Made by a program: the position numbers and the translations under genes
DNA from: Candidatus Omnitrophota bacterium
GTDB lineage: Bacteria > Omnitrophota > Gorgyraeia > Gygaellales > Gygaellaceae
Length of the DNA: 35,187 bases
Direction: 5' to 3'
Assembly (NCBI GenBank): GCA_018400015.1
Contig: JAGYNB010000009.1
Location: 1 to 35,187, forward strand
The notes under the pieces: model-generated
What the model saw: the letters and a program-made list of their open reading frames with translations, nothing else
Database searches by the model: none
What the model was told of the DNA's origin: nothing
In this document: positions 17,508 to 25,767 of the stretch, piece after piece
How the letters are laid out: each line of letters begins with the position of its first letter
How positions within the stretch are numbered: the first letter of the stretch is position 1

Positions 17508-19133
17508 ATGGATTTAACAAAACAGATAGATATCTTTGGCCAGGAAACCATACTGGAGTTGCTTGAAAAAAGGTCTAAGGATTTTCTTGTTGGATACCGA
17601 AGAAATCTAGCCTTAATCGGAAGCGAATTCTGCGGTAAAACTACACTTATAACACACTGGATACAAAGAATTTATGAACCAAATATACTTCCCGTCTATA
17701 TAACTATAAACAAAACAACCTACTCACAGTTTGCAAAAGAAACAATCAAAACGATTTTTATTGCTGTTTTTAAAAAGCTCGGCAAGAATAATTCCAGCAC
17801 AAGACTAGAAGATCTGACAAAGGAACTTAAAACGATCAATCCTAAGATTGCTGAAAAAGGAAATAATGTAATAACGCTCAGCAAAAAAAGAAGCAACCTC
17901 GAAAGCTTTAAGGAGCTAATGCTGTTATTAGATACTATTTCCATAGAAATGAACTTATCGATTGTTTTTGTCCTTGAAGAATTCCACAACTTAGAAAAGT
18001 TTAAAATTAAGAACCTGTTTAAAGAATGGGGCAAAACCTTATGCCTGCAAAAAAATGTACTTTATGTAATCAGCAGTTCTTCAATTTTTAAAGCTAAACG
18101 TATATTAGATAACGAGCTAAGGCTTTTGTTCGGTAATTTTGAAATAATTGAGCTTGAGCATCTCAGTCAAAAAAACGCCTGTATGTTTATTAAAAAAGAA
18201 CTATTTCCATATGAAATCGAAGAAAGCTATCTTAATTTTATTCTTGATATAACTGACGGATGCATCTGCTATTTAAGGCTGATATCTGAACAGATAAAGA
18301 AAAATACTGTTTTAAATAACAACAAAACGGTGACTTCACAAATCATAAAAGAATCCTTAACGGAACTATTATTTGCCGACCTGGGGATAATTAATCAACT
18401 TTTTACAAAAAGAGTCCATCGTCTGGAAAACAGCAAATCAAATAAATTAATCATCCCGATATTGGTTTCTTTAGCAAACGGACACAAAAAAATAAAAGAG
18501 TTATTATTTGATGTTAAAAGTACACAGACAACAATAAAAAAACGATTAGCCGCTTTAATCAAAAATGATTTTATATCAGCAAATGGCAACTTTTATACTA
18601 TAAGCGACAGGTTTTTTTCTCTATGGCTTAAAACCGTGTACAGTGTAAAAAAAGAAAACGCAACTGACAGTACATACACGTTTTTAAATAAACTAAACCG
18701 CGAAATAGAATTATTTATGATTCATTCAAAACAAAAACTTTTCAACAGAATCGAGGAATTGTTTAGTCTATTCTCTGACGGAACGATAGAAATTGAATCC
18801 AAGTCTTTTCGCTTAACACATTTTCATGAAATAAAACCTATGCAATTTACAGATACGGAAACAAAAGACGGCCTAATTGCCCGCGCCGCTGGAGTTTTGT
18901 GGCTTACAATGATCAAACCAGATGGAGCCAAAGAGGAAGACGTAATAAAATTCTCTTTGAAATCTAAAAAATTCAAAAAGGAAAAACCAAGAAAAATTCT
19001 TATTTCATGCAAAGAGATTGATGCAAATACAAAGATACGTGCTAAACAAGAAAATATTACAGCAATCGATATAGACCAGCTTAATCGAATATTTAACCTA
19101 CATGAAAGACCATCGATTATAGCAAAAACTTAA
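17508..19133 (+). CDS. P-loop ATPase with winged-helix and a possible nuclease-like tail; role unknown
   Basis: A 541-aa protein. Walker A is GSEFCGKTT (residues 38-46) and Walker B/DExx-like is IVFVLEEFHN (about 150). An ISSSS sensor-1-like stretch and a lid region follow. Residues about 310-370 resemble a winged helix (LIIPILVSLANG ... TTIKKRLAALIKNDFI). The C-terminal 140 residues (VLWLTMIKP ... RKILISCKEI ... ITAIDIDQLN) have the alternating pattern of a restriction-endonuclease-like fold, but I see no clear D-ExK site. The architecture recalls archaeal-type ATPases (MNS clade of STAND NTPases). It has its own promoter and no recognisable partner. Confidence 0.75.
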   Translation: MDLTKQIDIFGQETILELLEKRSKDFLVGYRRNLALIGSEFCGKTTLITHWIQRIYEPNILPVYITINKTTYSQFAKETIKTIFIAVFKKLGKNNSSTRLEDLTKELKTINPKIAEKGNNVITLSKKRSNLESFKELMLLLDTISIEMNLSIVFVLEEFHNLEKFKIKNLFKEWGKTLCLQKNVLYVISSSSIFKAKRILDNELRLLFGNFEIIELEHLSQKNACMFIKKELFPYEIEESYLNFILDITDGCICYLRLISEQIKKNTVLNNNKTVTSQIIKESLTELLFADLGIINQLFTKRVHRLENSKSNKLIIPILVSLANGHKKIKELLFDVKSTQTTIKKRLAALIKNDFISANGNFYTISDRFFSLWLKTVYSVKKENATDSTYTFLNKLNREIELFMIHSKQKLFNRIEELFSLFSDGTIEIESKSFRLTHFHEIKPMQFTDTETKDGLIARAAGVLWLTMIKPDGAKEEDVIKFSLKSKKFKKEKPRKILISCKEIDANTKIRAKQENITAIDIDQLNRIFNLHERPSIIAKT

Positions 19134-19138
19134 AATTT

Positions 19139-19624
19139 ATGAAAATTGTAGCTATATCTGATACCCATATACCCATTAATGCTGCAAAACTACCCAAAAA
19201 ACTTCTGCAGGCTATAGAAACAGCAGACCTGGTTGTTCACACTGGAGATTTTGTTTGCTTAAAACTACTTGAATTATTAAAATCAAAATGTAAAGTAAAG
19301 GCGGTTTTCGGCAATATGGATTCAATAGAGATCAGAAACGAGCTTGTCTCATGCGAAATATTTAGTTTTGCTGGTAAAAAAATAGGGCTTATACACGGCT
19401 GGGGCGCTCCGGCAAACCTTTTACAAAATATTAAAGATAAATTCAAGAATAAAAACGTTGACTTGGTTATATTTGGCCACAGTCATCATCCGATATCGAT
19501 AAAAGAAGGTAAGACGATTTATTTTAATCCGGGAAGTCCTACTGATAAAATATTTGCACCCTATAATTCTTTCGGAGAAATAACCATCGATAAAGAAATA
19601 AAAACAAAAATCGTAAAAATTTAA
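19139..19624 (+). CDS. YfcE/MJ0936-type metallophosphoesterase
   Basis: A 161-aa calcineurin-like phosphodiesterase with the five metal blocks in order: DTHIP, GDFV, GNMD, HGWG and GHSHHP, ending NPGSPTD. Small enzymes of this family hydrolyse phosphodiesters with Mn or Ni; the natural substrate is usually unknown. It starts five bases after the ATPase gene and ends one base before the HIT gene. Confidence 0.92.
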   Translation: MKIVAISDTHIPINAAKLPKKLLQAIETADLVVHTGDFVCLKLLELLKSKCKVKAVFGNMDSIEIRNELVSCEIFSFAGKKIGLIHGWGAPANLLQNIKDKFKNKNVDLVIFGHSHHPISIKEGKTIYFNPGSPTDKIFAPYNSFGEITIDKEIKTKIVKI

Positions 19625-19625
19625 C

Positions 19626-20090
19626 ATGAATAAACTCTGGGCACCATGGAGAATAGGTTACGTAAAACAAACTAAAAAAAACAAAGGATGTATTTTTTGT
19701 AAAAGGGAAAAATCAATGCTGCTTAGAATTACTGAATATTCCTCTGCTATGCTTAATAAATTTCCTTATAATAACGGTCATATTCTAATTTCACCGAAAA
19801 AACATGTTGATGATTTGGATAAACTTTCAAAAAAAGAACTTCAGGACCTGATGGAGTTATTATTTTTTTGCAAAAAAAGAATAAGCAAGATAATCAAACC
19901 CCAAGGGTTTAATATAGGTGTAAATATAGGCGCTGCTGCCGGTGCGGGAATAGCTAAACACGTTCACATCCACCTTGTACCGCGATGGAACGCAGATACC
20001 AATTTCATGAGCACTACATCAAAAACAAAAGTAATTTCGCAGTCGTTGGCAGAATTAAAAAAACTTTTTAATAAAAATGGACAGAAATAA
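19626..20090 (+). CDS. HIT-family nucleotide hydrolase or phosphorylase
   Basis: A 154-aa protein beginning MNKLWAPWRIGYV with a CIFC pair near residue 22, the PYNNGHILISPKKH substrate block and the histidine triad HVHIHLVP (H112, H114, H116). It matches the bacterial HIT/ApaA-like group that splits AMP-linked compounds such as Ap4A. The exact substrate is not predictable. It overlaps the dGTPase gene by 14 bases, so two nucleotide clean-up enzymes are coupled. Confidence 0.92.
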   Translation: MNKLWAPWRIGYVKQTKKNKGCIFCKREKSMLLRITEYSSAMLNKFPYNNGHILISPKKHVDDLDKLSKKELQDLMELLFFCKKRISKIIKPQGFNIGVNIGAAAGAGIAKHVHIHLVPRWNADTNFMSTTSKTKVISQSLAELKKLFNKNGQK

Positions 20091-21216
20091 TTTAGCAAAA
20101 TATGCAGTGGCTGAAATCGATTCGAAGGGCAGAGTATTCAAAGAAATCGAACACGCGTATCGTAATATCTACGAACGTGATCGCGACAGAATAATTCATT
20201 GTGCTGCGTTCAGACGCCTTGAGTATAAAACCCAAGTATTTGTAATTATCGAAGGCGATTACTACAGAACAAGACTTACGCATACCTTAGAAGTGTGCCA
20301 GATCGCAAGAACCATTGCCTATGCCTTAGGTTTAAATGAACCTTTAGTAGAGGCAATTGCCTTAGCGCATGATTTAGGCCATACACCTTTTGGACATGCA
20401 GGAGAAGAAGCTTTAAACGAACTAAATAAAGAAAATGGCGGCTTTAACCATAACCGACAAAGCCTAAAAGTGGTTGAAGAAATGGAACAGCGTTATCCGG
20501 ATTTTAAAGGTCTGAACCTTACCTGGGAAACAAGAGAAGGTATAATCCGCCATGCATCCATTTATGACCGCCAGGAGAAACACAAAGAATTCTGCAAAAC
20601 TGCTAATGCCTCTTTAGAAACCCAGGTAGTTGACATTGCCGATGAAATCGCGTATGATAATCACGATCTTGATGACGGGCTGGCTTCTGGTCTTTTGAAA
20701 AAAAGAAATCTTGAAAAAATCGAATTCTGGGCTGAAGTCTCTAAAAAAGTAAAAAGCAACTATCCTGATATCAATAATGAAATCTTAAAATACCAGATAA
20801 TAAAAGAGATGATAAATGCTCAAGTTACTGATATAATAGATACATCTAAGGCCAGAATAGGAGAGCTTAATCCAGCCTCAGCTGACGAAGTAAGAAAATA
20901 TAAACATAAAATTATTTCCTTTAGCGAAAGGATGCAGAAAAAAAGAATCCCTTTAAGGGCATTCTTGAAAAAGAACCTTTACGAACATTACCGGGTTGTA
21001 AGGATGTCCACAAAAGCAAAAAGATTCATCACAAAGCTTTTTAATGAATATCTGCAAAACCCAAAGCAGCTGCCAGTTGAATATCAAAACAGAATAAACG
21101 ATTTTAACGATAAAAGAAAACTGAAAATTATTTTATGCGATTATATCGCAAGCATGACAGACAGGTACGCAATAGATGAGCACAAGAAATTATTCGACCC
21201 TGACGAAAAAGTATAG
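20077..21216 (+). CDS. deoxyguanosinetriphosphate triphosphohydrolase-like protein
   Basis: A 379-aa HD-domain protein: CAAFRRLEYKTQVF, RLTHTLEVCQIAR (His 69), ALAHDLGHTPFGHAGE (H98, D99) and VVDIADEIAYDNHD, which supply the HD metal ligands. Length and motifs fit the dGTPase type 2 family that converts dNTPs to nucleosides and triphosphate. Substrate preference in this group varies. The start lies within the HIT gene and the end overlaps the next gene by 41 bases. Confidence 0.93.
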   Translation: MDRNNLAKYAVAEIDSKGRVFKEIEHAYRNIYERDRDRIIHCAAFRRLEYKTQVFVIIEGDYYRTRLTHTLEVCQIARTIAYALGLNEPLVEAIALAHDLGHTPFGHAGEEALNELNKENGGFNHNRQSLKVVEEMEQRYPDFKGLNLTWETREGIIRHASIYDRQEKHKEFCKTANASLETQVVDIADEIAYDNHDLDDGLASGLLKKRNLEKIEFWAEVSKKVKSNYPDINNEILKYQIIKEMINAQVTDIIDTSKARIGELNPASADEVRKYKHKIISFSERMQKKRIPLRAFLKKNLYEHYRVVRMSTKAKRFITKLFNEYLQNPKQLPVEYQNRINDFNDKRKLKIILCDYIASMTDRYAIDEHKKLFDPDEKV

Positions 21217-22231
21217 ACTAATTCTATCCAGTATCCATACTGTATACAGATTAGTGAATTCGACCTTTGAATTAAAAGACTTGGTAATACGCATTACCAC
21301 TTTAATTAAACAAATTCTAAATGTCGACCAATGTGAGATATTAATTTTGGATGCGTCACATTCTCACACTATGCTGAAGTGTAAGGCAACGAAGAAGAAA
21401 CGCTACGTAAGCGAAAAAAAAGAAAAGATCACAAAACCGCTTTATAAAAAAATAATTAAAAACGTCTGTTCCGTATCCAAAAAAAGGACGCTTGCATTTC
21501 CATTAATTGCGGAGGATTTAATTGGTATTATTATTGTCTCAAGAAACAAAGCAAATGAAATCTTCGATACCTCAGATTTTGAACTATTGGTAACGATAAG
21601 CGAACAGATTGTGATCGGTATTAAGAACCTTCAGCTTTATGACGAGCAACAAAAGGTCATTTTAGGAAGCATAAAATCTATGGTTACACTGCTTGACGCT
21701 AAAGTCCCTAGACTTTACACCCATAGCAGAAAATTCAGCGAACTCGTGCTAAGCATTGCCGAAGAGATACACATTGATGAAAGACAATTGCGAATCTTAA
21801 AATATGCAAGTTTGTTGCACGATGCGGGAAAAGCCGATATCCCTCTAGGGATATTAACTAAAACTAAAAAACTGACTCACGAAGAATTTAGTATTATAAA
21901 AAGCCACCCTTCTAAAGGTGCGAAAATACTGCGTTCTCTATCGATTTTAAAACCTGCGCTTCCTATAATCGCGCATCATCATGAAAGGTTTGATGGAAAA
22001 GGCTATCCTTCGGGATTGAAAGGAAAACAAATCCCCTTGGGTGCGCGAATTATGGCTGTAGCTGATGCCTTTGAAGCAATGACATACGGCAGACCTTACA
22101 GACAAAGAATGACGCTTCAAGAGGCCGTAGAAGAAATTAAAAAGAACAGTAATTCTCAATTTGATCCAAAAGTTGTGGAAGCTTTTCTAAGAATAGTTAA
22201 TAAAAAACGCTGGAAGAAATATCTAAAATAA
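21176..22231 (+). CDS. GAF-HD-GYP cyclic-di-GMP phosphodiesterase (second copy)
   Basis: A 351-aa protein with a GAF-like region (about 25-155) and an HD-GYP domain. It has H183 (YTHSRKF), H215-D216 (HDAGKADIP), the HHERFDGKGYP block (Glu at 270) and ADAFEAMTYGRPYR. Key metal residues are intact, though HDAGKADIP and YTH depart from the usual HDVGKIGIP and GH. It resembles the gene at 980 in architecture, so the two are probably old paralogues sensing different signals. ATG 21176 is the first in frame and lies 41 bases inside the dGTPase gene. Confidence 0.9.
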   Translation: MSTRNYSTLTKKYRLILSSIHTVYRLVNSTFELKDLVIRITTLIKQILNVDQCEILILDASHSHTMLKCKATKKKRYVSEKKEKITKPLYKKIIKNVCSVSKKRTLAFPLIAEDLIGIIIVSRNKANEIFDTSDFELLVTISEQIVIGIKNLQLYDEQQKVILGSIKSMVTLLDAKVPRLYTHSRKFSELVLSIAEEIHIDERQLRILKYASLLHDAGKADIPLGILTKTKKLTHEEFSIIKSHPSKGAKILRSLSILKPALPIIAHHHERFDGKGYPSGLKGKQIPLGARIMAVADAFEAMTYGRPYRQRMTLQEAVEEIKKNSNSQFDPKVVEAFLRIVNKKRWKKYLK

Positions 22232-22235
22232 CGTT

Positions 22236-22826
22236 ATGAATAAACTTGACGCAAGACAAATAGAATTGTTCGAAAATAAATTTAAAGAGAATAAATCTAA
22301 AAACCCGTTTTCTTTTAAAGGTCACGGTAAAATAGGAAAAAATATCGCAATAACTATTAGCTATATAATAATCGGTATAATCTGTTTTTCGTTTGGAATC
22401 GAACAAGGGAAACAAAACGTTATTACAAAACTAAAACAAAATAGCAATTTTATTAAGGTGTCTAAAGACGCCAAGATGGTTTCTATTGAAAATAAAAATG
22501 CTCAGCAAACGGTTTCGGAAAAATCCACTTCACAAAAAAATATTAATCTCATTGAACCGGTCGAAAAAGAAAGTCTGCCGGTAATAAAACAAATTCCTAA
22601 AGAAGGCAATTATACAATACAGTTGGCTACATTTTCCAAGTCTGAATATGCCCTGGCTGAAACCAAACGGCTGTTAAAAAAGGGATTTGAAGCATTTACG
22701 CTTGATACAGGAAAACATGTTCTGGTTTGTTGGGGGAAATTTCCTACTAAGGAAACCGCAAAAAGTTCCCAAGAGATGGAATCACTCAAAGAAATATATA
22801 ACGACTGTTTTATAAGAAAACTATAA
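22236..22826 (+). CDS. SPOR-domain membrane protein
   Basis: A 196-aa protein with a basic N-terminus, one membrane helix at about 46-65 (ITISYIIIGIICFSFGIEQG), a low-complexity linker and a C-terminal SPOR domain (about 125-196: NYTIQLATFSKSEYALAETKRLLKKG ... VLVCWGKFPTKETA). SPOR domains bind denuded glycan strands in peptidoglycan at division sites, so this is probably a periplasm-facing wall-binding protein. It starts four bases after the HD-GYP gene. Confidence 0.88.
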   Translation: MNKLDARQIELFENKFKENKSKNPFSFKGHGKIGKNIAITISYIIIGIICFSFGIEQGKQNVITKLKQNSNFIKVSKDAKMVSIENKNAQQTVSEKSTSQKNINLIEPVEKESLPVIKQIPKEGNYTIQLATFSKSEYALAETKRLLKKGFEAFTLDTGKHVLVCWGKFPTKETAKSSQEMESLKEIYNDCFIRKL

Positions 22827-22839
22827 AAAGGAGAAAAAA

Positions 22840-23082
22840 ATGTCAATACACCCGTCACTAAAGTATTCTTTAAAGAACAAAAAACAAAAAACTGTACTCA
22901 GAAGAATAGACAGAATAAAAGACCTTATGGAAAAGGGCCTTTTCAAAGACGAAGTTATTTTTAAACTTCCCAAAACAAAGGTAGTAAAAATCAAGATGAA
23001 AAAGTCCTCTCGGGCTGATAAATCTGAAGGCGCAGAAGCAAAACCTGCTGAATCTGCAAAACCCGCAGCAAAAAAAGAATAA
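22840..23082 (+). CDS. PVC-type small basic protein (TIGR04137-like)
   Basis: An 80-aa protein starting MSIHPSLKYS, then KTVLRRIDRIKDLMEKGLFK, VIFKLPKTKVVKIK and an Ala/Lys/Glu-rich tail. The N-terminal 50 residues follow the pattern of the small basic protein conserved across Planctomycetes, Verrucomicrobia, Chlamydiae and relatives (M-S-x-H-PSLK, LKR-x-ER-x-x-x-L). It has been proposed to bind nucleic acid or the ribosome; the molecular role is not settled. A strong AAAAGGAGA ribosome site precedes it, suggesting high expression. The tail after residue 50 looks lineage-specific. Confidence 0.85.
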   Translation: MSIHPSLKYSLKNKKQKTVLRRIDRIKDLMEKGLFKDEVIFKLPKTKVVKIKMKKSSRADKSEGAEAKPAESAKPAAKKE

Positions 23083-23558
23083 TGTGCATTAAAAAAACTG
23101 TTTTACTTTTTTTTATAACTCTTTTATTTTTTTATAATGTTGCGAATGCATTTTCACCATTTATCGGCAAAGTAAAAACCGATAATGTCAATGTCAGACT
23201 CGGAGCGAACATTAATTTTATTACAATTACCCAATTAAATACTAACGACCAAGTAAAAGTAGTTGATGAACTTTACGATTGGTATAAGATAGAACTACCG
23301 AATAAAATTACTGCATATGTTAGCACTAAATACGTAACAGTCTTACCTGATAACGAATTAGCTCAAGTCAATGCGGATAATTTAAATGTAAGAATAAATG
23401 CGGATATCGATTCGGCTATATTAGGGCAACTTGACAAAGGAACATTAATAAAAATAAAAGCCGTAAAAAACAATTTCTTTGAAATTGATTCGCAGGGACT
23501 TATTTTTGGATGGATAAATAAGATGTTCATCGAAAAAAAACCGCCAAAGACATCATAA
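23082..23558 (+). CDS. secreted protein with two SH3b domains
   Basis: A 158-aa protein with a signal peptide (residues 1-23, hydrophobic core then ANA before Phe 24) and two bacterial SH3 repeats: KTDNVNVRLGANI ... YDWYKIELPN and NADNLNVRINADI ... FFEIDSQG. SH3b domains often bind cell wall peptides, so a periplasmic wall-associated role is likely. No catalytic domain is attached. Its start and stop both overlap neighbours by one base, coupling the PVC protein to the site-2 protease. Confidence 0.88.
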   Translation: MCIKKTVLLFFITLLFFYNVANAFSPFIGKVKTDNVNVRLGANINFITITQLNTNDQVKVVDELYDWYKIELPNKITAYVSTKYVTVLPDNELAQVNADNLNVRINADIDSAILGQLDKGTLIKIKAVKNNFFEIDSQGLIFGWINKMFIEKKPPKTS

Positions 23559-24172
23559 TGATCCTATCTCTTTTAACATCTTTAATATTATTTTTTATTG
23601 CCGTGGTAATACATGAATTTGCCCATGGATGGGTGGCGTATAAATTAGGGGATAATACAGCTAAATTTGCCGGCAGGCTTACATTTAACCCTTTAGCACA
23701 TATTGATCTTTACGGCACGATTATCTTCCCTATAATGCTGGCAATAATCAGCCAGGGTAGATTTATTTTTGGCTGGGCAAAGCCTGTTCCCATAAACTAT
23801 GCGAATTTAAAAAATCCAAAACGTGACATTGCCCTTGTAGGAATGGCAGGGCCAATGGCAAACTTTTTATTCGCCACTTTTTGTGCTTTTATTATTAAAC
23901 TAAATATTTTAAATCCTTTATTTTCTTATTTATTCTACTTAATGATTGTCTATAACCTGCTATTAGGAGTATTTAACCTAATTCCAATTCCGCCATTGGA
24001 TGGTTCGCGGGTATTAATGGGAATTTTACCCAATGAATTGGCGAGAAGCTATATAAAATTAGAGCCGTACGGATTTATGATTATCTTTGCCTTATTCTTC
24101 TTTGGCGGATTAAGGCTGATTGTTCTGCCGATTGTAAACATACTGGCTAATATTTTAGGAGTTGCATTCTAA
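23558..24172 (+). CDS. site-2 protease family (M50B) membrane metalloprotease
   Basis: A 204-aa multi-pass membrane protein with HEFAH at residues 19-23 (zinc His and catalytic Glu), FGWAKPVPINYANLKNP, GPMANF and the third ligand D148 in NLIPIPPLDGSR. This is the short cytoplasmic-active-site M50 type without PDZ domain, similar to YwhC-like proteins. The substrate is unknown. It lies between the SH3b gene and aroB (2-base gap). Confidence 0.93.
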   Translation: MILSLLTSLILFFIAVVIHEFAHGWVAYKLGDNTAKFAGRLTFNPLAHIDLYGTIIFPIMLAIISQGRFIFGWAKPVPINYANLKNPKRDIALVGMAGPMANFLFATFCAFIIKLNILNPLFSYLFYLMIVYNLLLGVFNLIPIPPLDGSRVLMGILPNELARSYIKLEPYGFMIIFALFFFGGLRLIVLPIVNILANILGVAF

Positions 24173-24174
24173 CC

Positions 24175-25269
24175 ATGAAATTAATCATAAATAAAGTCAG
24201 ATTGGGAAAAAGAAGCTACCCTATAATTATTGGGAAGAATATACTTCCAGTTGCAGCAAAAAGGATAAAAGAATTAAAACTAGGAACCGACGCAATAATA
24301 ATTACAAATTCTTTCTTAAGAAAAAAATACGGACATAACCTTGTAAAGAATCTAAAAGCTAACAATCTAACCGTAAAAGAATTTATCGTTCCGGACACTG
24401 AAAAAGCAAAATCATTTATTCAAATAAATAAAATACTTACTTCTATTTCTGAATACGATAAAGACAAGCGCCTTTTTGTCATTGCTTTAGGCGGCGGGGT
24501 GGTAGGGGACTTAAGCGGTTTTATCGCAAGCGTCTACAGAAGAGGAATTCCTTACCTGCAGATTCCCACAACCTTACTGGCTCAGATCGACTCCAGTATC
24601 GGCGGCAAAACAGCAATTAACTTAACCGCAGGCAAAAACCTAATCGGTGCTTTTTACCAGCCAAGGCTGGTTATCTGTGATATAGAAGTTTTAAAATCGT
24701 TAAAAAAACGCGATATCGTCTCTGGCTTAGGCGAAGCAATAAAATATGCAGTAATAAAAGATAAAACATTCTTTAACTATTTAGAAAAGAATGTCCATAA
24801 ACTCCTCGCCTGTAAAGATGATACGTTGATAACGGTGGTGGATAAATGCAGCATGATAAAAGCTGAAATTATCTCCAAAGACGAAAAAGAAGAAAATTCA
24901 ATCCGTACTGTTCTTAATTTTGGTCATACAATCGGACATGCTATCGAATCCGCCTCAAGTTACGATAAATTTAGACACGGCGAAGCAATTGGCCTAGGCA
25001 TGCTTTGCGCCTGTGAATTAAGCAAAGAGCTTAAACTCTTAAAGGAAACTGAACTTAATGAAATAGAAAAACTCATTAAAAAAGCCGGCTTACCGGTAAA
25101 AATAAAAGGTATTCCTTTAAATAAAATCATCGATGCACATTACCACGATAAGAAATTTATCGGTAAAACCAACAGGTTTGTATTAACATGCGGAATCGGC
25201 AAAACAATTATCAGAAATAATATTCCTTTGAAATTAATCAAAAAGGTAATAAAAAAGAGGTTATTCTAA
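24175..25269 (+). CDS. aroB: 3-dehydroquinate synthase
   Basis: A 364-aa enzyme: IALGGGVVGDLSGFIASVYRRGI (NAD site), PTTLLAQIDSSIGGKTAIN, GEAIKYAVIKD, LNFGHTIGHAIE and RHGEAIGLGM, which carry the Zn ligands. It turns DAHP into 3-dehydroquinate in the shikimate pathway. Length is normal. It is the last + gene here, and its final 9 bases overlap the 3' end of the convergent GspB-like gene. Confidence 0.96.
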   Translation: MKLIINKVRLGKRSYPIIIGKNILPVAAKRIKELKLGTDAIIITNSFLRKKYGHNLVKNLKANNLTVKEFIVPDTEKAKSFIQINKILTSISEYDKDKRLFVIALGGGVVGDLSGFIASVYRRGIPYLQIPTTLLAQIDSSIGGKTAINLTAGKNLIGAFYQPRLVICDIEVLKSLKKRDIVSGLGEAIKYAVIKDKTFFNYLEKNVHKLLACKDDTLITVVDKCSMIKAEIISKDEKEENSIRTVLNFGHTIGHAIESASSYDKFRHGEAIGLGMLCACELSKELKLLKETELNEIEKLIKKAGLPVKIKGIPLNKIIDAHYHDKKFIGKTNRFVLTCGIGKTIIRNNIPLKLIKKVIKKRLF

Positions 25270-25767
25270 CTCCAGAATCAAAGTCTCGCCGTCTTTTTTC
25301 ATTTCCACTTCAAGCGCGCTAATATCAAGGATAGTTGCACCATCAATCATATCGCCTTTAGTAACAATCATATCATTTATTATGGCAATGTTTTCATCAG
25401 GCGTTTGACCCATAACAATACCGCTTAAGAATAGACCTTCTTTAAATGAAGGGCCGGGGGAGGGGATAAACTTCTCTACAATCTTTTCCGCTCTAATGTC
25501 TTTTTTAGGAAAAAGTTTTTGTTTAATGACTGAGAAGTTATACTTTATCAAAAACACAAGTACCAAAAAGGCAAGTATCACATAAAGGAACTTATGTGTT
25601 TTGTTTGGATTTACTTGCTTTACCTTTGGATTATCGGAAATATCTCGTTCCTGGGTTGTCTGTCCATTAATAGTTTGTTCTGCGGAAGGATTCTTTTCAA
25701 CTTGAGTATCCGTAGGATTTTGAAGCTCGCCCTGTGCCTTGCGTAATGCGTCGTAGATTAGACTCAT
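25261..25767 (-). CDS. GspB-like protein of an ExeA/GspB pair
   Basis: A 168-aa protein with the signature start MSLIYDALRKAQ, a disordered Gln/Asn/Thr-rich stretch, one membrane helix (about 60-77) and a C-terminal domain (about 105-168: FLSGIVMGQTPDENIAIIND ... ILDISALEVEM) resembling the GspB/PulB periplasmic domain. With the adjacent ATPase it may help place a secretin or organise a type II secretion or pilus system. A local GC-rich insert encodes SPGPSFKEG around residues 103-111. Its ATG overlaps the ATPase stop by 4 bases; its 3' end overlaps aroB. Confidence 0.8.
   Translation of the reverse strand: MSLIYDALRKAQGELQNPTDTQVEKNPSAEQTINGQTTQERDISDNPKVKQVNPNKTHKFLYVILAFLVLVFLIKYNFSVIKQKLFPKKDIRAEKIVEKFIPSPGPSFKEGLFLSGIVMGQTPDENIAIINDMIVTKGDMIDGATILDISALEVEMKKDGETLILELE
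25436..25466. repeat. GC-rich palindromic insert, possible dispersed repeat remnant
   Basis: On the + strand CCTTC (25436-25440) and GAAGG (25448-25452) form an inverted repeat around TTTAAAT, followed by GGCCGGGGGAGGGG. Such a G-run is out of character in this AT-rich window. It encodes the Pro/Gly-rich stretch SPGPSFKEG in the linker of the GspB-like protein. It resembles small palindromic elements that insert in frame into linkers, but only one copy was seen here. Confidence 0.35.

Noticed and set aside
21700-21740. Apparent loss of the YTxGH motif in the second HD-GYP protein
   Set aside because: Aligned from DAK, the His keeps its position (H183); the loop has only diverged, and all other metal residues are present.
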